64,000 nt of DNA from Bifidobacterium sp. (GCA_024104275.1 JAGGHK010000004.1:54975-118974); one strand, 5' to 3'. Positions 26,213 to 36,739 are shown, counted from the stretch's first letter. Program-made: numbers and translations. The notes: generated from the sequence alone by a model not told the origin.

Positions 26213-27940
26213 TTACTCGACCTCGTCGCGCTTGGCGGCGCGGGCGACCCAGATCGAGGCGATGAGGCCGATGGCGAGCAGGACGATGGCGGCGAGAAGC
26301 GTCCACTGGCTGGCTCGAGTGAAGGCCGAGGTCATCGCATCGACAACTTGCGGACCGAGGGCACCAAGTTTGCCGTGGGTGCCCTGGGCGCGGATGCCGA
26401 CGATGGCCGAGCCGGCCGAAGCGTCGAGCGACGTGGTGAGGCCGGAAACCAGTTGCGACGGCAAGCCGCGCACGCCTTCAAGGGCAGTCGGCGCGATATT
26501 CGTGACCATGACCGAAAGCACCAAACCGGCGAGCGCCGCACCGACACCGGTGCCAAGCTGACGGATGGTCGATTGCGTCGCGGAGCCTTCTCCTGATTGG
26601 GCTACGGGCACTTCGGAAAGCACGAGGCTGGTGAGCTGGGCGGCGGCGAAACCGAGACCGACGCCGTACATGATGAACGGCACGAGCATCCAGGCCACCG
26701 AAAGCCCCGGACGCATCATCACCATAAGGATGACGACGCTCAGGATCTCGACAATCAGGCCGAACTGCACGGTGTGCGGGGCGCCGATTTTCGCGGTGAC
26801 CGGACGCGCGAGGCCGCCGGAGACGATGGCACCGAGACCCATGGTCGCCAGCAGCGCGCCGGTGGGAATCATGTTGAGACCGCGCACATTAATAAGGTAG
26901 AGCGGCAACACGAACATGATGACGAATTCGCCCGCCTGAATGGCTCCGGCGGCGATGTTGCCCATGGCAAAGGTCGGGATGCGGAACAGCGAGAGGTCAA
27001 GCATCACCGGCCGCGAGCGGCGGGCACGGCTGTTTTCGATGTAAATGAACAGTGCGAAGAAAACGATGCCAAACACGATGCAGATCGGGATAACCGAAAC
27101 CGGCCAATTCGCGCCCCATTTGAGGCCGAAGATGCCGAAGTCACCCTTGGGCTTGACCCAGCCGTAAGTCTGTCCTTCGATCAGGCCGAAGAGCAGGAAG
27201 GCGGAACCCAGCGCGGAAAGCACGATGCCCAACGGGTCGAAGCCGTCCGGCTTGGCAGCGGACTTGGTGGCACCGGCTGCGGCAAGTTTCTGCGCGGCGG
27301 CACCCATTGCGGAGGCCCCGGCTTTACCACCGGTTTGCGGCACGAAGAAAATGGCGGAGACGAAGACGATGATGCCGATCGGCACGTTGACCAGGAAGAT
27401 CCAGCGCCAGCCGATGGTCTGCGTAAAGAGGCCTCCCAGGAACGGACCGACCGCCGCGGCCGCACTCATCACCGAGCCCCACACGCCGAACGCGATGGCG
27501 CGATTCTTGCCGCGGAAGGAAGCCGAGACGATGGAAAGCGTCGAAGGCATCACCAGCGCGCCGCCGATGGCCTGCACTGCGCGGGCGCTGAGCAGAAGAG
27601 TGGCGCCATTGGACGAGGCGGCGAGAATCGAGCCGAAGACGAAGATGATGACGCCGACCTGCAGGGTCAGTTTGCGGCCTTTGAGGTCGCCGAGCTTGCC
27701 AAACGGCAGCAAAAGCGCCGCGAGAATGATGTTGTAAAGCGAGGTGACCCATTGCGCGTCGGCCAGGTTCAGGCCGATTTCGCGAATCATCACCGGAATG
27801 GAGACGTTGACGATGGAGCTGTCGAGCACGATCATCGCCAGCGCCAACGCCAACACCCACAGCGCATTCCACGGCGGCTTGACGGCGGAACCCGCTTCTT
27901 TGTGGCCTTGAGCAACCTGGCCATTTTGTTGTTGAGTCAT
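26213..27940 (-). CDS. DHA2-family MFS drug exporter
   Basis: Fourteen-span EmrB/QacA-type multidrug transporter, 575 residues. Seen: ALAMIVLDSSIVNVSIPVMI (motif D1) in helix 1, LPFGKLGDLKGRKLTLQVG (motif A), and the VGPFLGGLFTQTIGWRWIFL segment of helix 5 (motif C region). A low-complexity A/G/K loop lies near residues 205-235. Start ATG at 27940 (MTQQQ); only weak AAAG precedes it. It is divergent from a TetR gene, the usual arrangement for a repressor-controlled efflux pump. Confidence 0.88.
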   Translation of the reverse strand: MTQQQNGQVAQGHKEAGSAVKPPWNALWVLALALAMIVLDSSIVNVSIPVMIREIGLNLADAQWVTSLYNIILAALLLPFGKLGDLKGRKLTLQVGVIIFVFGSILAASSNGATLLLSARAVQAIGGALVMPSTLSIVSASFRGKNRAIAFGVWGSVMSAAAAVGPFLGGLFTQTIGWRWIFLVNVPIGIIVFVSAIFFVPQTGGKAGASAMGAAAQKLAAAGATKSAAKPDGFDPLGIVLSALGSAFLLFGLIEGQTYGWVKPKGDFGIFGLKWGANWPVSVIPICIVFGIVFFALFIYIENSRARRSRPVMLDLSLFRIPTFAMGNIAAGAIQAGEFVIMFVLPLYLINVRGLNMIPTGALLATMGLGAIVSGGLARPVTAKIGAPHTVQFGLIVEILSVVILMVMMRPGLSVAWMLVPFIMYGVGLGFAAAQLTSLVLSEVPVAQSGEGSATQSTIRQLGTGVGAALAGLVLSVMVTNIAPTALEGVRGLPSQLVSGLTTSLDASAGSAIVGIRAQGTHGKLGALGPQVVDAMTSAFTRASQWTLLAAIVLLAIGLIASIWVARAAKRDEVE

Positions 27941-28308
27941 AATCAATCTTTCGTAATGACGACGATAATCATCGAACCTCTATAAGGCATACCGTCAATG
28001 GATGCATATTTTTACGACTACGTGTCGCAAACCTTGAGCGACTATACGCTTTAACCCTCCGACACGCAAATCCGCATAGCCAAGGAATCGAAAATTCCGC
28101 AACCAGCAAAGCCAAGAAAAACTAAATACCAATAAAATTGATCGCAACCTATGACAAAGCGAAAGGAATGACCTATATTATATTCGGGAACCACTTACGA
28201 CGCACACTCGGAGGTCTGCACGACGGACAGGATTGGAACATAGGCAGGTAGTGCAGATAATATGGTATATGCTTACCCAGCCGCGCCGCGAAACACGAGA
28301 GGGACGAT
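27941..28308. promoter_or_regulatory. Divergent promoter region of exporter and TetR gene
   Basis: AT-rich 368-bp region, no gene seen. A dyad GGTATATGCTTACC (28264-28277) lies 31 bp before the TetR ATG and is a weak operator candidate. No confident -35/-10 pair on either strand. Confidence 0.4.
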
Positions 28309-29205
28309 ATGCCACGCATCAATGAGGCCAATCTTGAGGAACATCGCCGTCACACCATGAACGCGCTGCTCGATTCGGCGGAAAAAATCATGCGCGAGCA
28401 GGGCGGCGAAGCCCTCACCCCGGCCAACGTCAGCAAGGGTGCCGGCATCGCCCGCAACTCGATCTACCGTTACGTCAAGGATATGAAGGACCTGCGTCGC
28501 CAGCTGATGGCCCAGCACATGCCGCAGTGGGTCGAAGCGCTGGAAAAAGGCCTGGGCTGGGTCACCGATCCGGCGGAAATCATCGTACAGTGGGTCAAGA
28601 TCAATCTCGAACAGTCCATCCTGCAGGGTCACGATTGGATGACGCAGATACCTCTGAGCGACGCCCAGACCTATCGCGACGACAAACGACTTTGGCCGAA
28701 GCCCGGCGACAAGGACGGCAACGACAACGATAACGACGGCGCCGACGGCAATAACAACGACGGCGATGATGCGCCACGAGAACACAACAGCGAACCGGAA
28801 CCGCAAGACAGGTCAGACCGTGCACAATCAGCAGAGGGTCGGGAGAACGAATCAGGCAATATTTCACGATGCCCGATCGACGAGCCCGGCAACGTTTCGA
28901 AGTGCCCAATAGACATACCGGCAAACGACTTGCGCGAGAGCAACGGGCAAATCCCCAACGACCAGCCGCTCGAACCGACTCAGCCAAGCCTGCACGAACG
29001 CGTAAACGCCCCTATCGTCATGGCTTGGGGGCAATTGTGCTCCCAAAATCCACAAGTCGGAATCGCGGTAACCGAAGGCCTCGTTTCCAGCGGAATGAAG
29101 CTGCTGAGCGGCAAAGAACAGACCGAAGAACTTCGAAAGGCCGAAATCAGCGACATCGAACGCGCCATTCGCGCCATCGTCAAGGAACTGCGCGAAGACG
29201 ACTGA
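28309..29205 (+). CDS. TetR-family regulator with about 100-residue low-complexity insert
   Basis: TetR/AcrR regulator, 298 residues. The N-terminal HTH is normal (ALLDSAEKIMREQGGEALTP, NVSKGAGIARNSIYRYVKDM). The ligand domain is interrupted at residues about 127-228 by a D/N/G/E/P/S-rich stretch that includes GNDNDNDGADGNNNDGDD and the tandem pair GNISRCPIDEP / GNVSKCPIDIP; the fold resumes with LHERVNAPIVMAWGQL. Relatives of this size class are near 200 residues. The insert is in frame and follows an acidic linker. Divergent to the exporter it presumably represses. Confidence 0.8.
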   Translation: MPRINEANLEEHRRHTMNALLDSAEKIMREQGGEALTPANVSKGAGIARNSIYRYVKDMKDLRRQLMAQHMPQWVEALEKGLGWVTDPAEIIVQWVKINLEQSILQGHDWMTQIPLSDAQTYRDDKRLWPKPGDKDGNDNDNDGADGNNNDGDDAPREHNSEPEPQDRSDRAQSAEGRENESGNISRCPIDEPGNVSKCPIDIPANDLRESNGQIPNDQPLEPTQPSLHERVNAPIVMAWGQLCSQNPQVGIAVTEGLVSSGMKLLSGKEQTEELRKAEISDIERAIRAIVKELREDD

Positions 29206-29576
29206 GAGCGGAGGCAGCCAAATCCATTATGACTTTGCAGGCAACCTCTTTAATAACAGAACGATAACAGAACGGCCTATGATGTCATACAATAGCCATG
29301 CCATCAAAATTCGGCCACGATATCATCGTCTTCCAACCCCCTATCCACAGCGACCCGAATAAGCAAAACCGCAAAGCCAAAGGGCACCCGCTGCGTTCTT
29401 GAAAGCCAGTGGCCAATACCCTCTATCCACCGGTATATCCAGATTTCTCCACATCAATCCACTTGTCTATTTTTATTTGCGCCGCTGTTTTGTGAGATAG
29501 AGCACACCGGTCGAAAGACCCTCTCAAACGCCCCTATCCGACTATCCTTGTGCCACATGCCTTTAAGGGCCCTAAG
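29206..29576. other. Gap before the nrd operon
   Basis: Non-coding as far as I can see; together with the operator region it separates the TetR gene from nrdH by 489 bp. No RNA gene or strong hairpin found. Confidence 0.5.
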
Positions 29577-29621
29577 CACTATATCTAGTGGTCGATAAAC
29601 CGACACGCTACTAGAAGTTGG
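29577..29621 (+). promoter_or_regulatory. Pair of NrdR boxes upstream of nrdH
   Basis: Box 1 CACTATATCTAGTG (29577-29590) is a near-perfect NrdR-type dyad. Box 2 CTACTAGAAGTTGG (29608-29621) is weaker. Their starts are 31 bp apart, three helical turns, the spacing usual for NrdR box pairs. The nrdH ATG is 74 bp downstream. A further dyad ACTACA-N4-TGTAGT lies at 29635-29650. Confidence 0.75.
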
Positions 29622-29694
29622 GGTTCAGTTTGGAACTACAACCATGTAGTCTGAGTTCTTGAACGCTTAGAACACATCAATTTTGGAGGTTACG

Positions 29695-29970
29695 ATGACC
29701 GTTACCGTTTTCACCAAACCACGCTGCCCACAGTGCGAGGCGACCAAGCGCCAGCTTACGCGAGCCAACATCGCGTTCGAGACCGTGGATCTGACTGAAA
29801 ACCCCTCCACCCTCGAGCAACTCACGCAGGCCGGCTTCCGCCAGGCGCCCGTCGTCATCACGCCCAACGCCTCCTGGAGCGGCTACCGTCCGGACCTCAT
29901 CAAGCAGCTCGCAGCCAGCGCCGTCGAGGCCTCTGCCAATACCACGGTTTCGCAGACCGTTCTCGCCTGA
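29695..29970 (+). CDS. nrdH: NrdH glutaredoxin-like redoxin
   Basis: Electron donor for the class Ib ribonucleotide reductase, 91 residues. The active site reads CPQCEATKRQL (CxxC) near residue 11, and the C-terminal WSGYRPDLIKQL is diagnostic of NrdH. I chose ATG at 29695 because GGAGG lies five bases upstream; the ATG at 29683 overlaps that binding site. First gene of nrdH-nrdI-nrdE under two NrdR boxes. Confidence 0.95.
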   Translation: MTVTVFTKPRCPQCEATKRQLTRANIAFETVDLTENPSTLEQLTQAGFRQAPVVITPNASWSGYRPDLIKQLAASAVEASANTTVSQTVLA

Positions 29971-30037
29971 ATTGACGATGAACCAGACGAAGCAAACGAA
30001 CCAGACGGATCAGACGAATCTTAGAGAGAAGGCGACG

Positions 30038-30703
30038 ATGGCGGACGCGAGTATCGATGACGCCACCACGCGCACCGAATCCGGCGCACAAAGCGCAGCG
30101 GGCGCAGGAGCGACGGCGGGTGCAACGGCAACCGGCGACCAAAGCGTAGCCGACAATGCAACTGCCGCCATCGATTCCGCCACGGCCATCAAGCCATATG
30201 ACGATGAGTGCGTGACGCCAAGCGAACCGGAGGCCAAGGCCAAAGGCGAACACATCGGTGCCGTGGTCTACTTCTCCTCGGTTTCCAACAACACCGCGCG
30301 TTTCATCGAAAGCTGCGGTTTCCCCGACGAGGGCATCAACGTCTACCGCATCCCGCTGCGTCCGAAAGAGGCACCGTTGCAGGTGCGTGAGCCGTACGTC
30401 CTGATCGTACCGACCTACGGCGGCGGCAATATTGCAAAGGCTTTGCTCCCGCAGATCCGCAAATTCCTCAACGGGCACAAGAACCGCAGCTTCATCCGCG
30501 GGGTCATTTCCTCGGGCAACAGGAATTTCGCCACGGCGTTTTGTGCAGCAGGCGACATCATTTCCAAGAAGTGCCACGTCCCGTTCATGTATAATTTCGA
30601 GCTCTTGGGCACGCCGGACGACCAACGTCAGGTGCGCGATGGCATCCACGACTTCTTCCTCAACGCGAAGAACGAGCGGGACGCACAAGGACAGGAACAG
30701 TAA
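30038..30703 (+). CDS. nrdI: NrdI flavodoxin-like protein with N-terminal extension
   Basis: FMN protein that activates the dimanganese cofactor of NrdF. Core from about residue 70: VVYFSSVSNNTARFIESCGF, VPTYGGGN, RGVISSGNRNFATAFCAAGD and the C-terminal NFELLGTPDDQRQV. The first 65 residues are Ala/Thr/Gly/Asp-rich and not part of the fold. Start at 30038 (MADAS) is preferred because GAGAAGG lies five bases before it; an ATG at 29978 gives a T/N/Q-rich leader without a binding site. It lies 67 bp after nrdH. Confidence 0.9.
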   Translation: MADASIDDATTRTESGAQSAAGAGATAGATATGDQSVADNATAAIDSATAIKPYDDECVTPSEPEAKAKGEHIGAVVYFSSVSNNTARFIESCGFPDEGINVYRIPLRPKEAPLQVREPYVLIVPTYGGGNIAKALLPQIRKFLNGHKNRSFIRGVISSGNRNFATAFCAAGDIISKKCHVPFMYNFELLGTPDDQRQVRDGIHDFFLNAKNERDAQGQEQ

Positions 30704-30897
30704 AAACGCAGTTTCGTTTCAGTCCGTTGCCGCTTGGCATTGGACGACACGCGTTTATGCGAAGCAAATCGAGCGGGTAAGCGGTTTTGCGAGTTGACTG
30801 CCTTTGAAATTTGCCGCTGAAAATAATTTCAAAATTCCATATTTATTGACCAACCAACGCCGCAGCTACGGCCGCGACACCTAGGAGAACGACACAG

Positions 30898-33084
30898 ATG
30901 GCTCTCAACGACACAGCGCTGAGCATGGACAACACCGTCGAAGACACCGGTTTCGACCCGGAGCACGACTACCATTCGCTCAACGCGATGCTCAACCTCT
31001 ACGACGAGGACGGCAAGATCCAGTTCGACAAGGACAAGGAGGCCGAGCGCGCCTACATCAACGGCCACGTCGCGCAGAACACGATGAAGTTCGGTTCCAC
31101 CGCCGAGCGCATCAAGTACTTGGAAGACAACCTTTACTACGAAAAGGCCGTCTTCGACCACTACACCCCAGAATTCCTGGATTCGTTCTACCAGCACGTC
31201 GAGGACTTCGGCTTCGAGTTCGAAACCTTCCTCGGCGCGTTCAAGTTCTATCGTTCCTACGCGCTGAAGACCTTCGACGGCAAGCAGTACCTCGAGGACT
31301 TCCCGCAGCGCAGCGCCGCCGTGGCGCTCGAACTGGCCGCCGGCGATGAGAAGCTCGCCGTCAAGTATGTCGACGAAATTCTATCCGGCCGCTTCCAGCC
31401 CGCCACCCCGACCTTCCTCAACCTGGGCAAGGCCCAGCGCGGCGAGCCCGTCTCCTGCTTCCTCGTGCGCATCGAGGACAATATGGAGTCCATCGCCCGC
31501 GGCATCAATTCCGCCCTGCAGCTTTCCAAGCGCGGCGGTGGCGTGGCGCTCTTACTCTCCAATTTGCGTGAGCAGGGCGCCCCAATCAAGCACATCGAAC
31601 ACCAGTCCAGCGGCGTGGTTCCGGTGATGAAACTCCTCGAGGACTCCTTCTCCTATGCCAACCAGCTCGGCGCACGTCAGGGCGCGGGTGCGGTCTACCT
31701 CAACGCTCACCATCCCGACATCCTGCGCTTCCTCGACACCAAGCGGGAGAACGCCGATGAAAAGACCCGCATCAAGTCGCTCTCCCTGGGCGTCGTCATC
31801 CCCGACATCACCTTCGAGCTTGCCAAGCGCAAGGAGAAGATGGCCCTCTTCTCCCCCTACGACGTCGAGCGCGTCTACGGCAAGCCGTTCGCTGATATTT
31901 CCGTCACCGAAAAGTATGACGAAATGCTCCATGACGACCGCATCCACAAGACCTACATCGACGCCCGCGAGTTCTTCATGACCCTCGGCGAGGTGCAGTT
32001 CGAGTCCGGCTACCCCTACATCCTCTTCGAGGACACCGTCAACCGCGCCAACCCGATCGATGGCCGCGTCACGATGTCGAACCTCTGCTCCGAGATCCTG
32101 CAGGTGCAGGAGCCTTCGACGTATAACGCCGACCTGAGCTACGACCACGTCGGCAAGGACATCTCCTGCAACCTCGGCTCGCTGAACATCGCGAAGGCGA
32201 TGGACGGCGGTCTGGCCGATCCGGTCGAGACCGCGATTCGCGCCCTGACTTCCGTTTCCGAGCAGACCCACATCGATTCCGTACCGTCCATCAAGCGCGG
32301 CAACGAAGAAGGCCACTCCATCGGTCTGGGCCAGATGAACCTGCACGGCTTCCTCGCCCGCGAGCGCATGCATTACGGCTCCGAAGAGGCGCTGGACTTC
32401 ACCGACATGTACTTCATGACCGTGGCCTACCACGCCTACAAGGCCTCGCACAAGCTGGCCGTCGAGCGCGGCCACGCCTTCGCGACTTTCGACAAGTCGG
32501 ACTATGCCAAAGCTGCGGGTCAAGGCAACTACTTCGACAAGTACACCGACGGCCGTCGTTCTCTCGACCCGAAGACCCAGACGGTCAAGGACCTCTTCGA
32601 GCGCTTCGGCATCCATATTCCCACCGTCTCCGACTGGGAGACGCTGCGTGACGAGATCCTCAAGGACGGCATCTACAACGAGTACCTGCAGGCCGTGCCG
32701 CCGACCGGTTCGATCTCCTACATCAACCACTCCACCTCCTCGATCCACCCGATCGCCTCGAAGATCGAGATCCGCAAGGAGGGCAAGGTCGGCCGCGTCT
32801 ACTATCCGGCGCCGTACATGAGAAACGACAACCTCGAGTACTTCGAGGACGCCTACGAAATCGGTTGGAAGAAGATTGTGGACACCTACGCCGAGGCCAC
32901 CCAGCACGTCGACCAGGGCCTTTCGCTGACCCTCTTCTTCCCCGCGGGCGTCACCACGCGTGAGCTCAACAAGGCGCAGATCTACGCCTGGCGCAAGGGC
33001 ATCAAGACCCTCTACTACATCCGCATCCGCCAGCAGGCGCTCGAAGGCACCGAGGTCGAGGGCTGCGTCAGCTGCATGCTCTGA
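30898..33084 (+). CDS. nrdE: NrdE: class Ib ribonucleotide reductase catalytic subunit
   Basis: Reduces ribonucleoside diphosphates; 728 residues, the usual NrdE size, no ATP cone. Conserved active-site segments are [19 protein letters not shown] (first redox Cys), [14 protein letters not shown] (catalytic Cys), [13 protein letters not shown] (second redox Cys), [17 protein letters not shown] and the C-terminal CVSC thiol pair. AGGAG precedes the ATG. In many genomes nrdF follows directly; here a hairpin and a 17-kb sugar-gene block come next, and the only nrdF-like gene in the window is at 50462. Confidence 0.97.
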   Translation: MALNDTALSMDNTVEDTGFDPEHDYHSLNAMLNLYDEDGKIQFDKDKEAERAYINGHVAQNTMKFGSTAERIKYLEDNLYYEKAVFDHYTPEFLDSFYQHVEDFGFEFETFLGAFKFYRSYALKTFDGKQYLEDFPQRSAAVALELAAGDEKLAVKYVDEILSGRFQPATPTFLNLGKAQRGEPVSCFLVRIEDNMESIARGINSALQLSKRGGGVALLLSNLREQGAPIKHIEHQSSGVVPVMKLLEDSFSYANQLGARQGAGAVYLNAHHPDILRFLDTKRENADEKTRIKSLSLGVVIPDITFELAKRKEKMALFSPYDVERVYGKPFADISVTEKYDEMLHDDRIHKTYIDAREFFMTLGEVQFESGYPYILFEDTVNRANPIDGRVTMSNLCSEILQVQEPSTYNADLSYDHVGKDISCNLGSLNIAKAMDGGLADPVETAIRALTSVSEQTHIDSVPSIKRGNEEGHSIGLGQMNLHGFLARERMHYGSEEALDFTDMYFMTVAYHAYKASHKLAVERGHAFATFDKSDYAKAAGQGNYFDKYTDGRRSLDPKTQTVKDLFERFGIHIPTVSDWETLRDEILKDGIYNEYLQAVPPTGSISYINHSTSSIHPIASKIEIRKEGKVGRVYYPAPYMRNDNLEYFEDAYEIGWKKIVDTYAEATQHVDQGLSLTLFFPAGVTTRELNKAQIYAWRKGIKTLYYIRIRQQALEGTEVEGCVSCML

Positions 33085-33088
33085 TTCA

Positions 33089-33168
33089 AACGCACAAGTC
33101 GGCAGATAGGTTTTTAGAATCGACGGTTTTCCGCCATTCTCAATTTCCTATCTGCCGACTTGTGCGTT
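33089..33168. repeat. Dispersed long-hairpin repeat, copy B
   Basis: Perfect 22-bp inverted repeat (33089-33110 and 33147-33168) containing ACAAGTCGGCAGATAGG in the left arm, with a 36-base loop that reads GAATGGCGGAAAACCG on the minus strand. It sits between the nrdE stop and the convergent LacI remnant, where it would stop transcription in both directions. Related to copies A and C. Confidence 0.9.
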
Positions 33169-34147
33169 ATCCCCTATTTTTTTCTGGGTTCGGCTTCGTG
33201 GTCGCGCGACGCACGAGTTTCTGGTCGACCAGCGTGGTCGTATGGACATGGGTTTCCGGATTCTCGATCTCATCGATGAGATGCGTCATGGCCTGACCGC
33301 CCATGTCATTCGCGGGCGCGTTGACCACGGTCAGCGGCATTCTGGAACGCAACGGCAAGCGTATTCCCTCACAACCGACGATACTGATGTCGCCGGGAAC
33401 CTGGATTCCACGCTCGACGAACCCTTCAATAAGCCCCGCGGCCAGCGCATCGCCGCCGGTCACAATCCCATCCGGGCGTTCATCGGTAGACATGTCGCTG
33501 ATCTGCAAGCCCAATTGATATCCATCCTCAAACAGCAGGCCACCTGCATCCAGCGTTGAAAGATGAACAGGGGACGCAGCCACATCAACAGCATGCTGCA
33601 CACCAATCTGACGGTTCTGTATGGACTCGTAGTCGAAAAGATGGGCGGCGAAAAGAATTCTCGTGCACCCGGTCTCGATCAGTTCCTGTGCGGCCAATTG
33701 GCCCACGGACACGTTGTTTTCCATCACCGAACAAGTAGCGCAGGCGCCGGTGGGCGAACTATGGTCAAGCAGCACGATGGGTTTATTCGCGCGCCGAGCC
33801 CTGGCGATATCTTCAACGGGGTCGGTGACGGTAGACAGCAGAATGCCGCTGACACCAAGATCGATGAACATATCGATCAGATCGCTTTGCCTGTCCTTGT
33901 CGGAAAAAGCGTTGACGCCAACGACCTGCATATCACGGTCTTCGCAGACTTCCTGAATGCCTTCGAAAATATGCGTGAACAGCGAATGTTCGATATCCGT
34001 CATCACGTAGCCGACCAACGATGAGGCGACACCGGATTGGCCGTTCTGTTCGTTTTCCTGCCTGCGCGCCGTCAGCCTGGGAGGTTTGCGGGGTTCGTAA
34101 CCGAGCTCGGCGATAACCGCGGAAACTCGTTTGCTCAGCGCCACCGT
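33167..34147 (-). pseudogene. LacI-family regulator lacking its DNA-binding N-terminus
   Basis: From SKRVSAVIAELGYEP onward this is a regular LacI effector domain (SLVGYVMTDIEHSLFTHIFE, GVSGILLSTVTDP, PDGIVTGGDALAAGLIEGF, ending LVRRATTKPNPEKNRG). The recognition helices that should precede it are absent: upstream residues (the frame can be read from a TTG at 34183) resemble nothing and are antisense to the start of the GH78 frame. A deletion has removed its first 35-40 codons, so it should not bind DNA. It presumably once controlled the adjacent rhamnosidase genes. Confidence 0.75.
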
Positions 34148-36534
34148 CCAGGTCGTCTCCTCGCAGCATGTGCCGCTTGGCAAACCAAGCGACGAACTTC
34201 ACTTCGAGATCGGACTCCTGCGCGAATCCGAACATGTCGCCGATTACGTGGGCCCGTCATGGCCTGAGGCCGAAACCGACCACCGCCATCTGCCGCTGGT
34301 GCGCACAGACATCACCCTGAGGGAAAAGCCGGTCAGCGCCCGGCTCTATCTGTCCGCACTCGGCCTGGTCGAAGCGGAAATCAACGGCCGCAAGGTCGGG
34401 CAGGATGCCCTGACCCCAGGCTGGACGCAGTACGAGAAGCGCATCCCCTGTTGGACCTACGATGTGACCGACGAGCTCAACGCCGGCGGCAACGCCATGG
34501 GCTTCTGGCTGGGCGATGGATGGTATCGCGGACGCATCGGTTTCGACGGCGGCTACGCCAATTATTACGGAGACCGCATCGGGGTCCTGGCACAGCTCGA
34601 AGTCGAATACGGCGACGGCTCCACCGAAAAGATCTGTTCCAATTCGTGGGACGGGCAATGGAAAGTCACGCTCGGCCCCATCGTCAGCTCCGACATGTAC
34701 GAAGGCGAGCACTATGACGCGCGTCTCGAGCAGCCCGGCTGGTCGACTTACGGTTTTGACGACAGCGACTGGAAGCCGGTAGCCGAATCGTTCTGCGACC
34801 CAGTAAAGATCGAAAACCCGGAGATTCTGGCAATCCACGCCCAGGAAAAGCACGAGCCGGTGGATATCAAGAACATCAGGAAAGGAAGCTGGCTGGTCGA
34901 TTTCGGTCAGAACTGCTCCGCCCGTATCCGCCTGCATCTGCACGACCTCGCTTCCGGCGACACCGTCACGCTGCACCATGTCGAGGTGCTGGAACCCGAC
35001 GGCTCCATCGCCACCCGCACCCTGCGTCGCGGCCAACAGCTGGATTCCTATACTTCCAACGGCCAGGACGCCTGGTGGGAGCCGCGTTTCACGATGCACG
35101 GCTTCCGCTACGTACAGATCGACGGCTGGCCGGGTGAACTCACGGCGGCGGACATGGACTGCAGGGTCTACCATTCCGAGCTCAAACGCACCGGCGATTT
35201 GGAAACCTCCAACGCGATGCTCAACAAGCTGCACCGCAACATCGTCTGGTCGATGCGCTCGAACTTCATGAGCATCCCCACCGATTGCCCGCAACGCGAC
35301 GAACGACTCGGCTGGACCGGCGACATCTGCCTCTTCTCCCCGACGGCAACCTATTTGTATGACGTTCAGGCGTTCCTGAACAACTGGCTGCACGATATGA
35401 GAACCGAACAGGTGAAATGGGGCACGATACCTTATTATGTGCCGTTCGTGCCGCTCGGCGGCTGGGCACATCCAACGGCCATTTCCGAATGGGGGCGATG
35501 CGGCGGTCGCAGTGCCATGGACGCTCTATAAGGACAGCGGCGACATCGAAATCCTACGCGAAAACTACGACCTGAGCCACGACTGGGTCGATGAGGTTGC
35601 GGGTTATCTCTCCCCAGACGGGGTGTGGGACCGCAGGCCCGAATTCGTCCTGGGCCAGCTTGGCGATTGGCTCGACCCCAGCGCTCCGCCGGACCAACCC
35701 TCTTTGGCCATGACGCAAAAGGAACTGGTGGCCACGGCATACTTCGCCCGCAGCTGCAGCCAGGTCACACAAATGGCGCAGATTCTCGGCAAAGACGATG
35801 ATGCCGAACGCTTCGGCGAACTGTACAATCACGTGCGTCGCGGATTCATCGACCGGTTCAGCAATATGGACGGCACCATGACCAGCGACACCCAATGCGC
35901 CTACGCGCTGTCCATCGCCTTCGGACTACTCGACGACGATGACGTACGGCGGGTGAAGGCCGGCAACAGGCTGGCCCAGCTCGTGCGCGAATCGGGAGGC
36001 AAGGTGAGCACCGGTTTCGCCGGTACACCGTTCGTCCTTCCGGCGTTGAGCATAACCGGCCATGACGAGGAGGCATTCGCCCTGCTGGAATCCACCGAAT
36101 GTCCGAGCTGGCTTTATCAGGTGAAGATCGGAGCCACCACCACCTGGGAACGCTGGGACTCGATGGAGCCCGACGGCACGCTCAACAAAGGCGGCATGAC
36201 CTCGTTCAACCACTACACGCTGGGTTCTGTGGCCGCGTGGATGCACTCGCATATCGGCGGCCTCGAAGCCATAGACCCCGGCTGGAAGCGCTTCCGCGTC
36301 GCCCCGCACATGGGCGGCGGCATCACTCATGCCTCCACGTCGCATATCACGCCATTCGGTCGAGCTGCGGTCTCGTGGAAACTTCTCGACGCGCAAGGTG
36401 AGGAAAGCACTAACGGCAACAGGCTTGAAATGGACATCACGGTTCCCGTCGGAACCACCGGCACGGTGGAACTGGCAAACCATGAGCCGCACGAGCTTGA
36501 AGCCGGCCATCACCGACTGATCGTCAATCTGTGA
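34131..36534 (+). pseudogene. GH78 alpha-L-rhamnosidase, 5'-truncated and frameshifted
   Basis: Two frames (34131-35531 and from about 35480 to 36534) together encode a GH78 enzyme: N-terminal beta domain (SARLYLSALGLVEAEINGRK), FGQNCSARIRLHLHDLASGD, catalytic CPQRDERLGWTGD in the first frame, and GDWLDP, TTTWERWDSMEPDG (second catalytic Glu) and the C-terminal beta domain in the second. The break is at a GGGGG run (35491-35495): with four G the frames join as SEWGDAAVAVPWTLY, a family motif. The N-terminus also lacks roughly the first 100 residues of relatives; homology starts near 34190, at the LacI junction. Substrate if intact: rhamnosides of flavonoids or pectin, intracellular. Confidence 0.78.
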
Positions 36535-36542
36535 ACCACTCT

Positions 36543-36612
36543 TGTGCAGGCGTCTGAACCACTTGTGTCCGAACCGTTTCCATTCGGACCACGACATTCA
36601 AACGTCTGCACA
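36543..36612 (+). terminator. Long imperfect hairpin after GH78
   Basis: Outer arms TGTGCAGGCGT (36543-36553) and its near-complement (36602-36612), inner stem GTCCGAA (36567-36573) with TTCGGAC (36583-36589). It starts 9 bp after the stop codon and is a probable terminator. Confidence 0.65.
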
Positions 36613-36660
36613 CCCTACAGGCCCAGCACCGCGTGATCGAAACGCAGGCAAAGCCCCGAC

Positions 36661-36675
36661 CAATATTCAATATTG
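36661..36675. promoter_or_regulatory. Perfect palindrome CAATATTCAATATTG upstream of MFS gene
   Basis: 7-1-7 perfect palindrome 65 bp before the MFS start codon. A candidate operator for whichever regulator controls the permease-GH1 pair; the former LacI at 33167 is truncated. Confidence 0.5.
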
Positions 36676-36739
36676 TTAAGGCCCGAAGAAAGCAATATAT
36701 AGAGGCCTTGCAGCGGTACAACAAAGAAAAGGAAGAACA

